From the NCBI RefSeq assembly GCF_017355785.1, contig NZ_JAFEWE010000020.1:1-64000 (forward strand): a stretch of DNA of 64,000 bases. Reading direction: 5' to 3'. Shown here piece by piece: positions 15,400 through 26,500 of this stretch. The notes under the pieces are model-generated. The model was not told the DNA's origin, did no database searches, and worked only from the letters and a program-made list of their open reading frames with translations. Position numbers and translations under genes: made by a program. The stretch is from Desertivirga arenae (GTDB lineage Bacteria > Bacteroidota > Bacteroidia > Sphingobacteriales > Sphingobacteriaceae). Positions within the stretch are counted from its first letter, which is position 1. Each line of letters opens with the position of its first letter.

Positions 15400-17709
15400 A
15401 TGAATAGGTTCCATATATTGTTCCTCGTTGTTTTATCTGTTTTACTTTCCACTTGTAAAAAAGATAAACAAGAAGACGCAAAACCAGATCCAAAGCTTAA
15501 AAAAGCTCTGTCGGAAAACACGAAAATTTTAGATGAGCAATCTAAAAGCGACCTACAGTCTTCTGATAGTACATCGTTGGTTTTTAAAAGCTCTCCCGCT
15601 ATTTCGGCGATCAAAGTCGGTGATATAATTGCTTCAGATACGATGAAAAATGCTCCATATGGACTTTTAAGGATGGTAACTAATAAGCGGGAGGAAGGGG
15701 GTAAAATCATTTTTACAACTAGGCCTGCCTTGTTAACAGAAGCAATTGCCAATTGTGACGTTAAAGTGAGTATACCGTTAACCACAAGCGGAAACAATTC
15801 TGGCTTTAAACAGCAAAATAAAACTTTAGAAGCGTTCAAATTGAACTTTGACTCGGACTTGCCTGGAGGACTAAATTTGTTTCTTAACTGCGATATACAC
15901 CCTCACTTAGATTACTCATTAAAGATTACAGACAACAAACTTGAACTGTTTGAATTTAAGGTGCGTGTTGATAACTCGCTAAATCTTAGAGTGGGGAAAA
16001 AAGTAGGCCCAGATAATATACTTAACGATATGCATATCTTTGGAGAGTTAAATTTTGGGCGAAAAATTATCACTATAGGTGCCCTTCCTTTGACAATAAC
16101 TCCTAAACTAATTGCGCTTGGCCGTTGGAGCGGGAAATTTACCGGGAAAGTCTCTTTTGGATATACTGGCGATATGAAAGCAACGATCGGTTCAACTTAC
16201 ACTAACCAAGGCTGGCAAAAAATTTCAGAATTAACCCTTAACCACTCGGCATTACCCGTTGAAAACGCGGAAGCTGAAATTGAGCCAAAGCTACAACTTG
16301 GATTTAGATTTCAAATGGGGTTTTACGAGTTGTTTGAAAAAAGCCCGATGAAGGTAAAAGCGGACGTTTTTCAATATGCAAGATTAAACGTATCCCCCAT
16401 GAAAGACCCTTGGTGGAGTTTGTTTAGAGGAGTTGAAGTCGTGGTTGGAGCTAGATCCGATCTGTTTCCACATTTCCTTGAGTTAAAAGAGAATACAATA
16501 TTTAATCAAGAACAACTTCTTGCTTCCGCTCCGCACTTAAAGATCAGTAGTGACCAAGTCGCTTTTGTCACACAACCTGTAAATTTCAATATAACTCTTC
16601 CCGGTTTACTTTCAAACTACAGAGTTATTTGGAATTACGGCGATGGCAGCTCTCCAGAGATGAGAAATACCGAGAGTGCAGTACATTCATTCTCCAAACC
16701 TGGACTATATAGAGTGTTAGTCTCTCTTCAGGATGATCAAGGGAGCGAAATTAGTAAAGGAGTATTCAACATAACTATAAAGGAATATTCAATTGAACTA
16801 ATTTCTGGTAATAACCAGATAGGTGAAAAAGGAAGTCGACTACCTATCCCTTTGGCTGTAAAAGTCGTCGACAACGAGCATAAGCCCGTTAAAGATTTCG
16901 ATGTATCATGGATAGCCGGAAATACTAATCAAGTTCAACCCGCAATTTCTAAAACCAACAGCGAAGGGATCGCTACAACTGAATGGACATTGGGGTTTTC
17001 AGAAGGTTCGCAAATTGTTTTTGCAAAGGCAGTTTACTCAGGAAATAGTTTGATAACAGGCAGTCCTATTGCATTTAATGCGACTGTTCAAAAGACCGTT
17101 ATCGTTAGTCACGTGGAGCTTACATCTCCCAAATCCCAAATAGAAGTTGATGAGTCGTTGCAGCTGATTGGTAAAGTGGTAGATACAGACGGAAATAACA
17201 TTTCAGCGACCCATCAGATCGAGTGGTTAAGCAGCAATCCCGCATTCGCAACCGTGGATAAAGAAGGACGAGTAAAGGGTATCACTCCAGGATCAGTTAT
17301 ATTAACCGCCAAATCTCATGGGAAATCCAAGTCGGTGTCGTTGACAGTGACCAATAGGTCAAATCCTTTAAATAATAGCTTCTGGAAAGGTTCTTTTTCG
17401 TGTTCAAGTTGGCCAACAGGGATTAAGCCTATACCTGCGCAGATAATATTGCGGATAAACGGTTCCGTGGTCACTGCCGAATATTACCAGCCAGAAACAG
17501 GGCATCGAACGGGATTGAAAGGAACTATCAATGAAAGTAACACTTCAATAACATGGACAGAGCCTATCAATACGTCAGCACCTTACTTCAGTACAAGTTG
17601 GGTTTATCCAATCACTTGGTCTGTCTCCAAGAATAATCTGGGTGGCCATATTAGTCATTTGCCTGGAAAAGGATGTGAGGATACGACATATACTTTCACT
17701 AGAGAATAG
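15400..17709 (+). CDS. PKD- and Big-domain surface lipoprotein
   Basis: From ATG 15400 the 769-residue protein begins MNRFHILFLVVLSVLLSTCK, a lipoprotein signal with Cys at residue 19. A TTG at 15382 would add six residues and is less likely. Residues about 60-370 are a large unassigned beta domain. A PKD domain follows (VIWNYGDGSSPEM ... VHSFSKPGLYRVLVSL, about 410-455), then a Big_1-like domain (LPIPLAVKVVDNEHKPVKDF) and a Big_2 domain (VELTSPKSQIEVDESLQLIG ... GSVILTAKSHG). The C-terminal 110 residues (NNSFWKGSFSCSSWPTG...) form another unrecognised beta domain. It is likely a cell-surface adhesin or substrate-binding protein. Confidence 0.85.
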   Translation: MNRFHILFLVVLSVLLSTCKKDKQEDAKPDPKLKKALSENTKILDEQSKSDLQSSDSTSLVFKSSPAISAIKVGDIIASDTMKNAPYGLLRMVTNKREEGGKIIFTTRPALLTEAIANCDVKVSIPLTTSGNNSGFKQQNKTLEAFKLNFDSDLPGGLNLFLNCDIHPHLDYSLKITDNKLELFEFKVRVDNSLNLRVGKKVGPDNILNDMHIFGELNFGRKIITIGALPLTITPKLIALGRWSGKFTGKVSFGYTGDMKATIGSTYTNQGWQKISELTLNHSALPVENAEAEIEPKLQLGFRFQMGFYELFEKSPMKVKADVFQYARLNVSPMKDPWWSLFRGVEVVVGARSDLFPHFLELKENTIFNQEQLLASAPHLKISSDQVAFVTQPVNFNITLPGLLSNYRVIWNYGDGSSPEMRNTESAVHSFSKPGLYRVLVSLQDDQGSEISKGVFNITIKEYSIELISGNNQIGEKGSRLPIPLAVKVVDNEHKPVKDFDVSWIAGNTNQVQPAISKTNSEGIATTEWTLGFSEGSQIVFAKAVYSGNSLITGSPIAFNATVQKTVIVSHVELTSPKSQIEVDESLQLIGKVVDTDGNNISATHQIEWLSSNPAFATVDKEGRVKGITPGSVILTAKSHGKSKSVSLTVTNRSNPLNNSFWKGSFSCSSWPTGIKPIPAQIILRINGSVVTAEYYQPETGHRTGLKGTINESNTSITWTEPINTSAPYFSTSWVYPITWSVSKNNLGGHISHLPGKGCEDTTYTFTRE

Positions 17710-17813
17710 CTATCTTGTTGTTTTTGGTCGGATTGAGGCTTCAGAACTCTTCGTACACCTATTTGCAATTATAAGCAAGTATACTTATTCCTGAACCGAC
17801 TAGAGACAGAATT

Positions 17814-18083
17814 ATGAATATAATATTAACCCTTCTTCCTATAGAAGTAGCAGCCATTTTTACTCTAATTACCGTTGGTAGTATTTTACTCGGTGGTATT
17901 TTAACAATAATTATAGATATGACAGGATCAAGCAAAAGTAATAAGCAAAATGAAACATCGAAAGGAGACCTTGTCTCCTGCGCAGAAATTCATCAAATAA
18001 TAATTATTGGTGGGCCTGTGACTGTTTCGTACTATAAAAATAAAGCTGAACTATTACAGGATTTACAGCGACAAAAGCTTTGA
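17814..18083 (+). CDS. small single-pass membrane protein
   Basis: The 89-residue product has one long hydrophobic helix (about residues 5-35, IEVAAIFTLITVGSILLGG) and a polar C-terminal tail ending in ELLQDLQRQKL. No family is recognised. It follows the surface lipoprotein gene by about 100 bases and is closed by a strong terminator at 18187-18212, so it may be the last gene of that unit. Confidence 0.6.
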   Translation: MNIILTLLPIEVAAIFTLITVGSILLGGILTIIIDMTGSSKSNKQNETSKGDLVSCAEIHQIIIIGGPVTVSYYKNKAELLQDLQRQKL

Positions 18084-18186
18084 ATTATTCTTGCAGTAGC
18101 TATTTATACAAAAGCACTTATAGACTAAAAAAAACGACTGTATCTCGGCAGAAATTTGCATTGATTCAGCGTTAGGTAAAGGTTAT

Positions 18187-18212
18187 AAAAAGGAGCGAGT
18201 CAGCTCCTTTTT
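18187..18212. terminator. intrinsic terminator
   Basis: AAAAAGGAGC (18187-18196) and GCTCCTTTTT (18203-18212) form a perfect ten-base stem with loop GAGTCA and U-runs in both directions. It ends the plus-strand unit finishing at 18083. Confidence 0.85.
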
Positions 18213-18240
18213 ATATTTATGATGACTAGGAGAACTTTGA

Positions 18241-18467
18241 GGGACAAACAAAGGACCGAATCCTTCCGACTTTACCATTGACACTGTTTCGAAGCGATTA
18301 AAAACCGAAGGTGACTTATTTGAATGCGTGTTGGATGAGAAAGTGTGGCATAAGAATGCCCAGATTTTGAAGAATTTATAAAATTAAGAATACATGTAAC
18401 TCCTGCTGAAAACGACCGGATGAACCTGTATAAGAAATTAGTTCATAGGTTAGGTTACCTATGTTAG
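18241..18467 (+). pseudogene. frameshifted gene remnant
   Basis: Between two terminators the plus strand reads, without a start codon, NPSDFTIDTVSKRLKTEGDL, FECVLDEKVWHKN in one frame, then after a one-base shift near 18360 CPDFEEFIKLRIHVTPAEND and RMNLYKKLVHRLGYLC before TAG at 18467. Both halves look like genuine protein. The original family is not recognised. A decayed 3' end of a gene with its terminator still in place is the best reading. Confidence 0.5.
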
Positions 18468-18496
18468 AAAAAAGGAGTTTCCAAGGCTCCTTTTTT
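18468..18496. terminator. intrinsic terminator
   Basis: AAAAAAGGAG (18468-18477) pairs perfectly with CTCCTTTTTT (18487-18496) around a nine-base loop. It directly follows the stop of the frameshifted remnant and could also end leftward transcription. Confidence 0.85.
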
Positions 18497-18675
18497 AGTT
18501 TATGTTAACTAAAAGGAATTATCGAGAGAGATAAAAGAGGCCATAGTAGGGGATTTAATACCTTATTTATGTCTCGTTAAACCCCTACACTCCCCCTAAT
18601 GCTGCTTTTACACTTTTTTATAATTCGTTTTACAAAGTTCCCATGATATAACACTTAAAAAAAGGCACTTAATAA

Positions 18676-19251
18676 CTATAAAACTACTTGATTAAATAAA
18701 TCAACAGTTTCTTTGTCAACTAGTGTGGAAATACTCTCGGGCTTGTAGCGAAATGTAGCATACAAAGTTCCAAAATTTCTGCCTTTACCTGCAACTGTCA
18801 TTTTTAGTCCAGCTGATGATCCGTCAGGCGCGACTGTAGTACCTTTATTGGTTCCTATGACTTTTATCCAATCTGTCCGCGTATACATATCGCTATTAGG
18901 TGCGTTTACAGTTCCATACCCACAATCCTTTACACCTCCGCTACTTGCACTTGTACAACTTTTCTCGACTGAAAGTGTAACTTCTTTCGATTGGTATTCT
19001 GTCTTGCGTGCGGTTCTAAATGCTTCTTTTAGTTTACTCATTTCACTTTCATAAAGAACTAATTTCTGTGCAATAGTCAGGTCTGTTCTATCTTCTATTG
19101 CCTTAAGAATAATCCTGTGCTTGTCTTTATTAGGTTGCAGAAAATCTTTTAATGGCGCAACTGAATAATTTTGGCCTGAAACCCAAAATGAGGTTCCCAA
19201 AACTAGAGCACATACCGATAGAAAGTTTCTTAAGATAGCTTTTGTGGTCAT
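18676..19251 (-). CDS. secreted hypothetical protein
   Basis: The 191-residue product has a signal peptide (MTTKAILRNFLSVCALVLGT SFWVSGQ, cleavage probably after SGQ). A helical region (residues 35-85, KHRIILKAIEDRTDLTIAQK) precedes a beta-rich domain with two cysteines (SCTSASSGGVKDCGYG) that may form a disulfide. No family is recognised. It lies 47 bases downstream of a PAS-LuxR regulator gene on the same strand, so it may be co-transcribed with it. Confidence 0.65.
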   Translation of the reverse strand: MTTKAILRNFLSVCALVLGTSFWVSGQNYSVAPLKDFLQPNKDKHRIILKAIEDRTDLTIAQKLVLYESEMSKLKEAFRTARKTEYQSKEVTLSVEKSCTSASSGGVKDCGYGTVNAPNSDMYTRTDWIKVIGTNKGTTVAPDGSSAGLKMTVAGKGRNFGTLYATFRYKPESISTLVDKETVDLFNQVVL

Positions 19252-19298
19252 TTTTCTTATTGTTAATAATTATAGTATAATATATTGTTTACAGTGAT

Positions 19299-20045
19299 TT
19301 ATTTCAAGTTAAAGGCCCTTACATAGTCCCCTAATTTGTAAGAGTTTTCCGCTTCGAGCTTTCGGCGAATATTTCTTCTATGAGTTTCAACGGTAGCTAC
19401 AGAAATAAAAAGTGAGTCAGAGATCATTTGAGAACTTTGTCCTTCGGCTAAAAAGACGAGAACTTCTTTCTCCCTTGAAGTAAGTCTATTAAACTTCTGA
19501 ACGTTCTCTCTTAAGAAATTATTCTCATCTACTAACCTCGCTACTTTTGCGGTAATATCATGAGATGGATCTATTGGAGTAGCGATACCGATTGTAAGTA
19601 TAGGTTTTCCAGTCTCATTCCATAAAAAAATCTTCATCGAAGTATGGTACCACTTCCAATCATCAACAGTTTTAACTCGCTGGAAAAGAGTAATAAATTC
19701 TGTTTCTGAATTTCTTTCCAATAGTCCGATTATTTTAGGAACGTATTCGGCTGATTCCTTTTCATCAAAAAAACGGAAATGCCACTTATCTCCCATTTCT
19801 TGCAATGCGGCAAGTGTGACTCCTAAGGTTTTTAGACCACGTGAATTCATAAAGGCAACAGACAAATCCTTGAGATTATGTATAATAACAACCCCAGGGA
19901 TCTCTTCGGCAGACTGACGAAAGGAGGATATCTTCTCTTCTATTGTCACAGTTTTAAAATAGGTTAAAATTTTTCTCCTATAAAATACCAGATTTCGGGT
20001 ATTTCTAAAAAAAGTACAAATTTTAATCTTTAAACGATAATTCAT
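19299..20045 (-). CDS. PAS-LuxR transcriptional regulator
   Basis: The 248-residue protein has a PAS-like sensory region (about residues 45-165, including VVIIHNLKDLSVAFMNSRGL) and a C-terminal LuxR/NarL helix-turn-helix: LTSREKEVLVFLAEGQSSQM, ISDSLFISVATVETHRRNIRRKL (about 185-228). It resembles the many orphan PAS-LuxR proteins of Pedobacter-like bacteria. No receiver domain is present, so it probably senses a ligand or redox state directly. The start is uncertain because the first 35 residues are basic and unconserved. Confidence 0.85.
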   Translation of the reverse strand: MNYRLKIKICTFFRNTRNLVFYRRKILTYFKTVTIEEKISSFRQSAEEIPGVVIIHNLKDLSVAFMNSRGLKTLGVTLAALQEMGDKWHFRFFDEKESAEYVPKIIGLLERNSETEFITLFQRVKTVDDWKWYHTSMKIFLWNETGKPILTIGIATPIDPSHDITAKVARLVDENNFLRENVQKFNRLTSREKEVLVFLAEGQSSQMISDSLFISVATVETHRRNIRRKLEAENSYKLGDYVRAFNLK

Positions 20046-20250
20046 TCATCCACAAGAAGTCGAATGATTGCGCCTCTCTATCATAACTACAATCACATTG
20101 AAATCTTTCTCACATTCTTCAATTCCTAATAAAAGAATCACATAAAAACTCCTTCTCCCACTATTGCATTTGCAGAAATGCTTGTGCATTTTTACCAATT
20201 AATCCTCTTTAATTATAGAGTTTAGAAAACCTTGTCAAACCTTACTTTTT

Positions 20251-23200
20251 ATGACTATTGCTCAATACGTAGAACGTATCCAAACCCGGTATAAGACAGG
20301 GATCTCACGAGAACATAGCTACCGTGGAGATCTACAAACACTTTTAGAAACTATTGCTGAAGGAGTATTGGTAACCAATGAACCTTCGCGAATTGCCTGT
20401 GGTGCCCCTGATTATATTATTACCCGAAACGAAATCCCCCTCGGCTATATTGAAGCAAAGGATGTTGGAATCGATTTACAAAGCAAAAGCTTAAAAGAGC
20501 AGTTTGACCGGTATCGATCCTCTTTAAATAACCTCATCTTCACCGATTATCTAGATTTTCGGCTTTATATAGATGGAGAGTTTGTCACAGCAACGCAGAT
20601 TGCAGAAATAAAGAGTGGGCAAATAGTCCAGAAGCCGGAGAACTTTGCCGAATTCACCAATCTTATAAAGAACTTCTGCACCCACGTAGGCCAAACAATC
20701 AAAAGTTCCAAAAAGCTAGCAGAAATGATGGCAGCCAAGGCTAGAATGCTTTCAGATGTGATCGAAAAAGCATTGACGAGTGATGAGGAGAATCAGGATA
20801 ATAGTACGCTGAAAGAACAAATGGTGGGTTTCAAGCAGATCTTAATTCATGATATAAAGCCGAAGGAGTTTGCTGATATATACGCGCAAACTATCGCCTA
20901 CGGTATGTTTGCTGCTCGTTTACATGATCCCACTTTGGCAACGTTTAGCAGACAAGAAGCCGCTGAACTTATTCCAAAAACAAATCCCTTTTTAAGGAAG
21001 CTTTTCGGTTATATAGCAGGCCCGGATATTGACAGCCGGATAAAATGGATTGTGGATGCTTTAGCAGATATTTTTAGGGCTACCGACATTGCAGCTCTAC
21101 TAAAGAATTTTGGAAAAGCTACGCAAATGCAAGATCCAATTATTCACTTCTATGAAACCTTCCTTGCAGAATATGATCCGAAGTTGCGTAAGGCAAGAGG
21201 CGTGTGGTATACTCCGGAACCAGTTGTGAACTTTATCGTTCGCGCGGTAGACGATATTTTAAAAGATGAATTTGGCTTACCTCAAGGACTTGCTGATACT
21301 AGTAAAACGACAATAAAGCTCAACACTCAAAACGCTGACAAACGTTCTAGTACTGGATATAAACAAGTAGAACAGGAGGTTCACAGAGTTCAGATTCTTG
21401 ACCCAGCTACCGGTACTGGTACTTTCCTTGCAGAAGTGGTAAAGCACATTTATAAGAAATTCGAAGGACAGCAAGGTATTTGGAGTAATTATGTAGCAAA
21501 TCATTTAATACCTCGATTAAATGGGTTCGAGCTACTAATGGCTTCCTATGCCATGGCTCATTTAAAGTTAGATCTACTTCTTACAGAAACGGGGTTCAAG
21601 TCTAAAAATGACAAACGGTTTAATATATACCTAACAAATTCCTTAGAGGAACATCATCAAGATACAGGAACCCTCTTCGCTAACTGGTTAAGCAGCGAGG
21701 CTAATGAGGCAAATAGAATTAAGCGCGATACGCCTGTTATGTGTATTGTTGGGAACCCACCATACTCTGTAAGTAGTACCAATAAAGGAAAGTGGATTGA
21801 AAGTTTAACAGCAGATTATAAGAAAAATTTAAAGGAAAGAAATATCCAACCGCTTTCGGATGACTACATAAAGTTTATTCGGTTCGGTCAACATTTTATA
21901 GATAAGAATGGAAGCGGGATTTTGGCTTACATTTCTAATAACAGCTTTATTGATGGTTTAATTCATCGAGAGATGAGGAAAGATTTATTGAAAAGCTTCG
22001 ACAAAATTTATATCCTGGATTTACATGGGAATTCCAAAAAAAAGGAAGCAACGCTAGAAGGAGGATTGGATCAAAATGTATTTGATATTATGCAGGGTGT
22101 TTCTATAAATATTTTCGTTAAAACGGGTAAAAAACAACTGGGCCAGCAGGCAACAGTTTTACAACATGACCTTTATGGAAAAAGAGAAGTCAAATATTCA
22201 TTTCTAGATAGACATAATTTAAGCAGTATAAATTGGACTAGTCTAAATAGCGTTGCTCCAAATTATTTCTTTACTGTTAAAAATTTTGCAGAAGCGACTA
22301 ATTATGAGAAAGGGTTCAAATTAGATAAGCTTTTCAATTTGTATGCTAGCGGAATAAAGACGGAAAGAGATAGTATATGTATCCATTTTGATGATCAGAC
22401 GCTTAATGTTCTTGAACGCGACTTTCTTCAATTAGACCCAGAAGAATTCAGAAGTCGGTTTACACCTAAGCCTGATGGAAGGGATTGGAAGGTAAGTACA
22501 GCTAGAGAGGATCTCCTTAAAAACGAAAAGGTCAAAGCGAATATTTTGTATAGGCCTTTCGATATCCGGCGAACCATCTATACTGGAAAATCCAAAGGTT
22601 TTCACTCTTATCCCAGGCCAGAGATAATGAAGCATCTTCTAAAGCCGAACTATGCATTAATATTTGAAAGAAGTGCAACAATTGGAGAATTCACCAATGT
22701 GTTTGTGTCTAACTGCCTAGTTGAGTGCCATGCACTTGGAACTGCATTTTCATTTGGTTATACAGCCCCACTTTATTTATATCCAACCAGTACTGGCTCT
22801 GAGCTCATTAATAGTTCACAACCTCAACCAAATTTAGATTCCGATATTATTAGTAAATTTACAGAAAGGATAAGCGTCACATTTTCTGCTGAAAAAGGCA
22901 ACTCGTCGAATGCTATTTCACCTTTAGACTTATTAGATTACATCTACGCTACTTTGCATTCACCTGCCTACCGCGAGAAGTATAAAGAGTTTTTAAAAAT
23001 AGATTTCCCTAGAGTTCCTTATCCAAAAGACAGAGAAAGTTTCTGGCAACTCGTAAGGCTAGGTGGAGAGATTAGGCAAATACATTTACTTGAAAGTCCT
23101 ATAGTGGAGAAGTATATCACCCAGTATCCAGTAGATGGAAGCAATGTGATGGGAAAGGTAAATTTTCAGAACGGCAACGTCTATATTAACGACACCCAAT

Positions 23201-23394
23201 ACTTCTCAAATGTCCCAGAAGTCGCATGGAATTTTTATATCGGTGGATATCAGCCTGCACAAAAATGGCTTAAAGATCGTAAGGGGTACGAACTTTCCTT
23301 TGAGGATATTTTACATTACCAAAAGATTATAGTGGCCTTAACTGAAACGGATCGTTTGATGAAAGAAATTGACCAGGTATTAGTTTTGGAATAA
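20251..23394 (+). CDS. single-chain type ISP/IIG-like restriction-methylation enzyme
   Basis: The 1047-residue protein has an N-terminal PD-(D/E)xK nuclease motif (GAPDYIITRNEIPLGYIEAK: PD at 53-54, ExK at 68-70), a helical connector (about 80-310), and an N6-adenine methylase with motif X RGVWYTPEPVV (316-326), motif I LDPATGTGTF (383-392) and motif IV GNPPY (501-505). The C-terminal half matches the type ISP specificity region (HSYPRPEIMKHLLKPNYALIFERS). Classical type ISP enzymes also have a helicase between nuclease and methylase; it is absent here, so this is nearer a type IIG layout. It would cleave unmodified DNA and protect the host by methylation. It is convergent with the SIR2-Argonaute gene. 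Confidence 0.9.
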   Translation: MTIAQYVERIQTRYKTGISREHSYRGDLQTLLETIAEGVLVTNEPSRIACGAPDYIITRNEIPLGYIEAKDVGIDLQSKSLKEQFDRYRSSLNNLIFTDYLDFRLYIDGEFVTATQIAEIKSGQIVQKPENFAEFTNLIKNFCTHVGQTIKSSKKLAEMMAAKARMLSDVIEKALTSDEENQDNSTLKEQMVGFKQILIHDIKPKEFADIYAQTIAYGMFAARLHDPTLATFSRQEAAELIPKTNPFLRKLFGYIAGPDIDSRIKWIVDALADIFRATDIAALLKNFGKATQMQDPIIHFYETFLAEYDPKLRKARGVWYTPEPVVNFIVRAVDDILKDEFGLPQGLADTSKTTIKLNTQNADKRSSTGYKQVEQEVHRVQILDPATGTGTFLAEVVKHIYKKFEGQQGIWSNYVANHLIPRLNGFELLMASYAMAHLKLDLLLTETGFKSKNDKRFNIYLTNSLEEHHQDTGTLFANWLSSEANEANRIKRDTPVMCIVGNPPYSVSSTNKGKWIESLTADYKKNLKERNIQPLSDDYIKFIRFGQHFIDKNGSGILAYISNNSFIDGLIHREMRKDLLKSFDKIYILDLHGNSKKKEATLEGGLDQNVFDIMQGVSINIFVKTGKKQLGQQATVLQHDLYGKREVKYSFLDRHNLSSINWTSLNSVAPNYFFTVKNFAEATNYEKGFKLDKLFNLYASGIKTERDSICIHFDDQTLNVLERDFLQLDPEEFRSRFTPKPDGRDWKVSTAREDLLKNEKVKANILYRPFDIRRTIYTGKSKGFHSYPRPEIMKHLLKPNYALIFERSATIGEFTNVFVSNCLVECHALGTAFSFGYTAPLYLYPTSTGSELINSSQPQPNLDSDIISKFTERISVTFSAEKGNSSNAISPLDLLDYIYATLHSPAYREKYKEFLKIDFPRVPYPKDRESFWQLVRLGGEIRQIHLLESPIVEKYITQYPVDGSNVMGKVNFQNGNVYINDTQYFSNVPEVAWNFYIGGYQPAQKWLKDRKGYELSFEDILHYQKIIVALTETDRLMKEIDQVLVLE

Positions 23395-23469
23395 CAGGTT
23401 CAGACAGCTGGGCCATTTTCAGAAAGCAAGCTATAAAATAGTTATTGGGCACTTTCGATGATTAGTCAC

Positions 23470-23574
23470 CCTTGTACTGAAACAAAAAAGGTACAAGGCG
23501 GGACTATTAATATACCTCAAATATCTAAGTGGTTTGGTAGGAAAAAAGGTAGGTACGAGCCTAGAAATCGTACC
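23470..23574. terminator. two hairpins between convergent defence genes
   Basis: CCTTGTAC (23470-23477) pairs with GTACAAGG (23491-23498), and GGTACGA (23552-23558) pairs with TCGTACC (23568-23574). Both lie in the 200-base gap between the restriction enzyme and the SIR2-Argonaute gene and probably end the two facing transcripts. Confidence 0.55.
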
Positions 23575-23596
23575 TAAGGGTATCTAAATACCTAAC

Positions 23597-26500
23597 TTAT
23601 ATGAAATATCTATAATCATATTCGACCTTCTCTTTGCTTTCAATTAGCTTTCCGATTCGAGCAATATCATTTGAAGATGAGATAGTAGCCGGTAATTGAG
23701 AGTACATGTTTAAAGAATTCCAATTCATTTTAGTTAAACCTAATATCTCATTAGCAATTTGTTCTAAGCTTCCGGTCCCGTGATGCTTGATCACCTTCAA
23801 GGGTTTCGGTATATATCTACCGCCTGGGTAAAAACTGAATTTCGGATTATTAACAGATGGTACAACTCCATGGGCCCACAACAATGCTTGACTCGCATTT
23901 ATTTGAATACAAGTCCCTCTTGATACAGAAAAACCATCAATTTCCGTTCGTCCATTTTTAATTTTGCTAGACACGTATCGTATATCATCCTCGAAATTAA
24001 TCTCTACTAAATCGACTGCTTCGATACTTGCACTATCATATAGACTATCCAAAATGCCATTTTTTTCCTCTTCGGTAAAGAAGGTTCTTTTATGAATAAC
24101 CACTCGTTTAGGGATTTCATTTAAGGATTCATAAAAGAGATTTATAACACTTTTTCCAAATTCATATGCATCATCATAGCCTAAATGAGGCTTTTTATGC
24201 CTCCATTGAATTTTATCATTGCTGATTTTAGAAAGTTTGTATTTCAAGCCCTCACCAGTGGAACTATAAATATGGCTACAACCTAACACGATATGCCCCT
24301 TTTCTTCACTTTTTGAGTCAATACTATATCCGATTCCCGCAAATGCGGTAGATTTATCTGTATTATTCAAGATCCAAGGAGTTCTTAAAGACTTTACGAA
24401 ATAGGAAAGAGATAACCACCAATTTATTTGGCAGCTCTGCCGGACATCATTAATCGTTTTTTCCCGAATGAATTGGGAAGTCACCCTCTTCTCTACACAA
24501 AAAGCTTTAACGTAGTCATGTAAGTCATAAGATTCTCCATTATCATGATAGCTTGTAAAATAATCCCATCTCTGCGGAATATAGATAATTATAACTTTTT
24601 GACTACCGGTAGCAGTTAACCTCATTATCTTATCACAAATATTCCTCTTGACTTCATGAATATTCTCCCTAAAATCATTACTCCTAGGTTCAGAGACATT
24701 TTCCCAATTTGAGGAACTGGGCTCGGGGATATTCAAGCTGAGTCCATATGTACGGTGAAAGCCTTTGAAATCCAATATATAATCATCTTTCTCACTAAAC
24801 TTGGGTATCTCTTGATTCTGTTTGGATAAAAATTCAAATAAAACTTTAGAGTCTTGCTCTGGACATATCACTCCTAAATATATGGTAGTGTCTAAAAAAG
24901 TATTTAAACTAGTTTCATATGGCTTATTGTTTATCAATCCACGCATAGGGTGGGTATCAGATATGTGATTATTGCCATGTTTTGTGGAAAATAGTAAAGC
25001 TGCCTCCTTAAATTGTACGCCTCTCAACCTCAAAAACTTCTGGGGAACATTATGTGCATTAGAATAGGGATTATTTAGATCGCATATATTAGTAAATATA
25101 GGAGCTCGGGCAATGATGAAAGAGAATCCACTACCAGATTTTATAGGAAATTCGTATTTATCATTATCGTTTACAAACAGCTTTTTACTCCATTTTTTCA
25201 CATAATCATTGAAATGATTATTCCAAATTTTATGGTAAAAGGTCATGCCAATTTGTTGTCTTATGCTTGAGTCAACATCCTCATTCTCTAATACAAAACT
25301 TGGATTCAGGGTAAGATAAAATTCGCCGTTCACTTTCTCTAAAGCGAACCTGAGAGCATGGAAAACTTTTTGATTTGCTATATTTTGATACTCATCACCC
25401 CAAACTTTATCGCGAAAGTTTGTCTTTACTGATATTGCTGATGCAAATATTTTACAAATTGTAGATAACATAAGACTGTTGATGCCCGAATTGTATATTC
25501 TGGTATCAGTCAAGGGTTTTCTTACAATATCTCCAGAGATCACCGATATCAATGCCTCCTTTACGGACTCTAATGTGCCCAAAGCCCATACCTTCTTTTC
25601 ATAGGGTATCGCCGAAATATCCGTTCTCGTTAAAGACAAACTATTTAGCTTATCCCAAGGGTTTTCATTTAGAGTAGCATCAAAAACGAACACTTCCTCG
25701 GGAAATTTTATTGGAAAACAGTTGCTCTTTAGGACTTTGTTTGTTCGTGCAGGCTTTAAATCAAAGGGAGAAAAAGAATCATTACTACTGTTCGATTGCT
25801 GAATAGATATCAATTCTTGTTTCAGTTTACTCTCCCCAGCAAGAACCAACTTAGTGATACTGACCATTGTGTTATCGAATCCTTCTGTAGGAATATAATA
25901 TGCTAATCTTTTATTCTGATTAGCGTGGTGGATCAACTCTGTAACCTCAGAGCTTGAATTCTCATGATAGCCACACCAAAATAACATCCCACCGCCTTTT
26001 TTTGAATAGGCCTCTTTGAGAGTATCCATTAATGATAGATCGCGGCCACTGTATCCCAGTACAATTAGATGCTTGTCCCCTAAATATTCTATAAGCTTCT
26101 GTCTAAAAGTTTGGTCTTGTTCCTTTAATTCTTCTGCAGTGTTTTTTAGTTCACCGTATTTGAAATCGCCGTGTAACTTAATTACGGGTAATTCACTTCT
26201 GTTTTGAGTTCTTTGATTTATTCGGTCAACAGTGTCTAATGAAATCTCGATACTCTGAACACCTCCTAGGATGCAAGAAGTAGTTACCAATTCATCGAAA
26301 TTTGTCGTCCAGACCGAATCAAGCATCCCATGTTTAACGAGCAAAGGTATCGTTCGATAACCTATAGAAGGTTTTGCATTGGAGCATAATGCTTGAAAAT
26401 ACTGGCTTCTATTTTTCTCAATTGGGAAACATTTTTTTGCATAAAAGGAATACTCCTCCTTACTTCCAGCTTCAACATAACCACCTTGGTTGTCTAACCA

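Noticed and set aside
15345-15839. 164-codon minus-strand frame
   Set aside because: It lies opposite the start of the PKD/Big lipoprotein with a clear signal peptide; it is a shadow.
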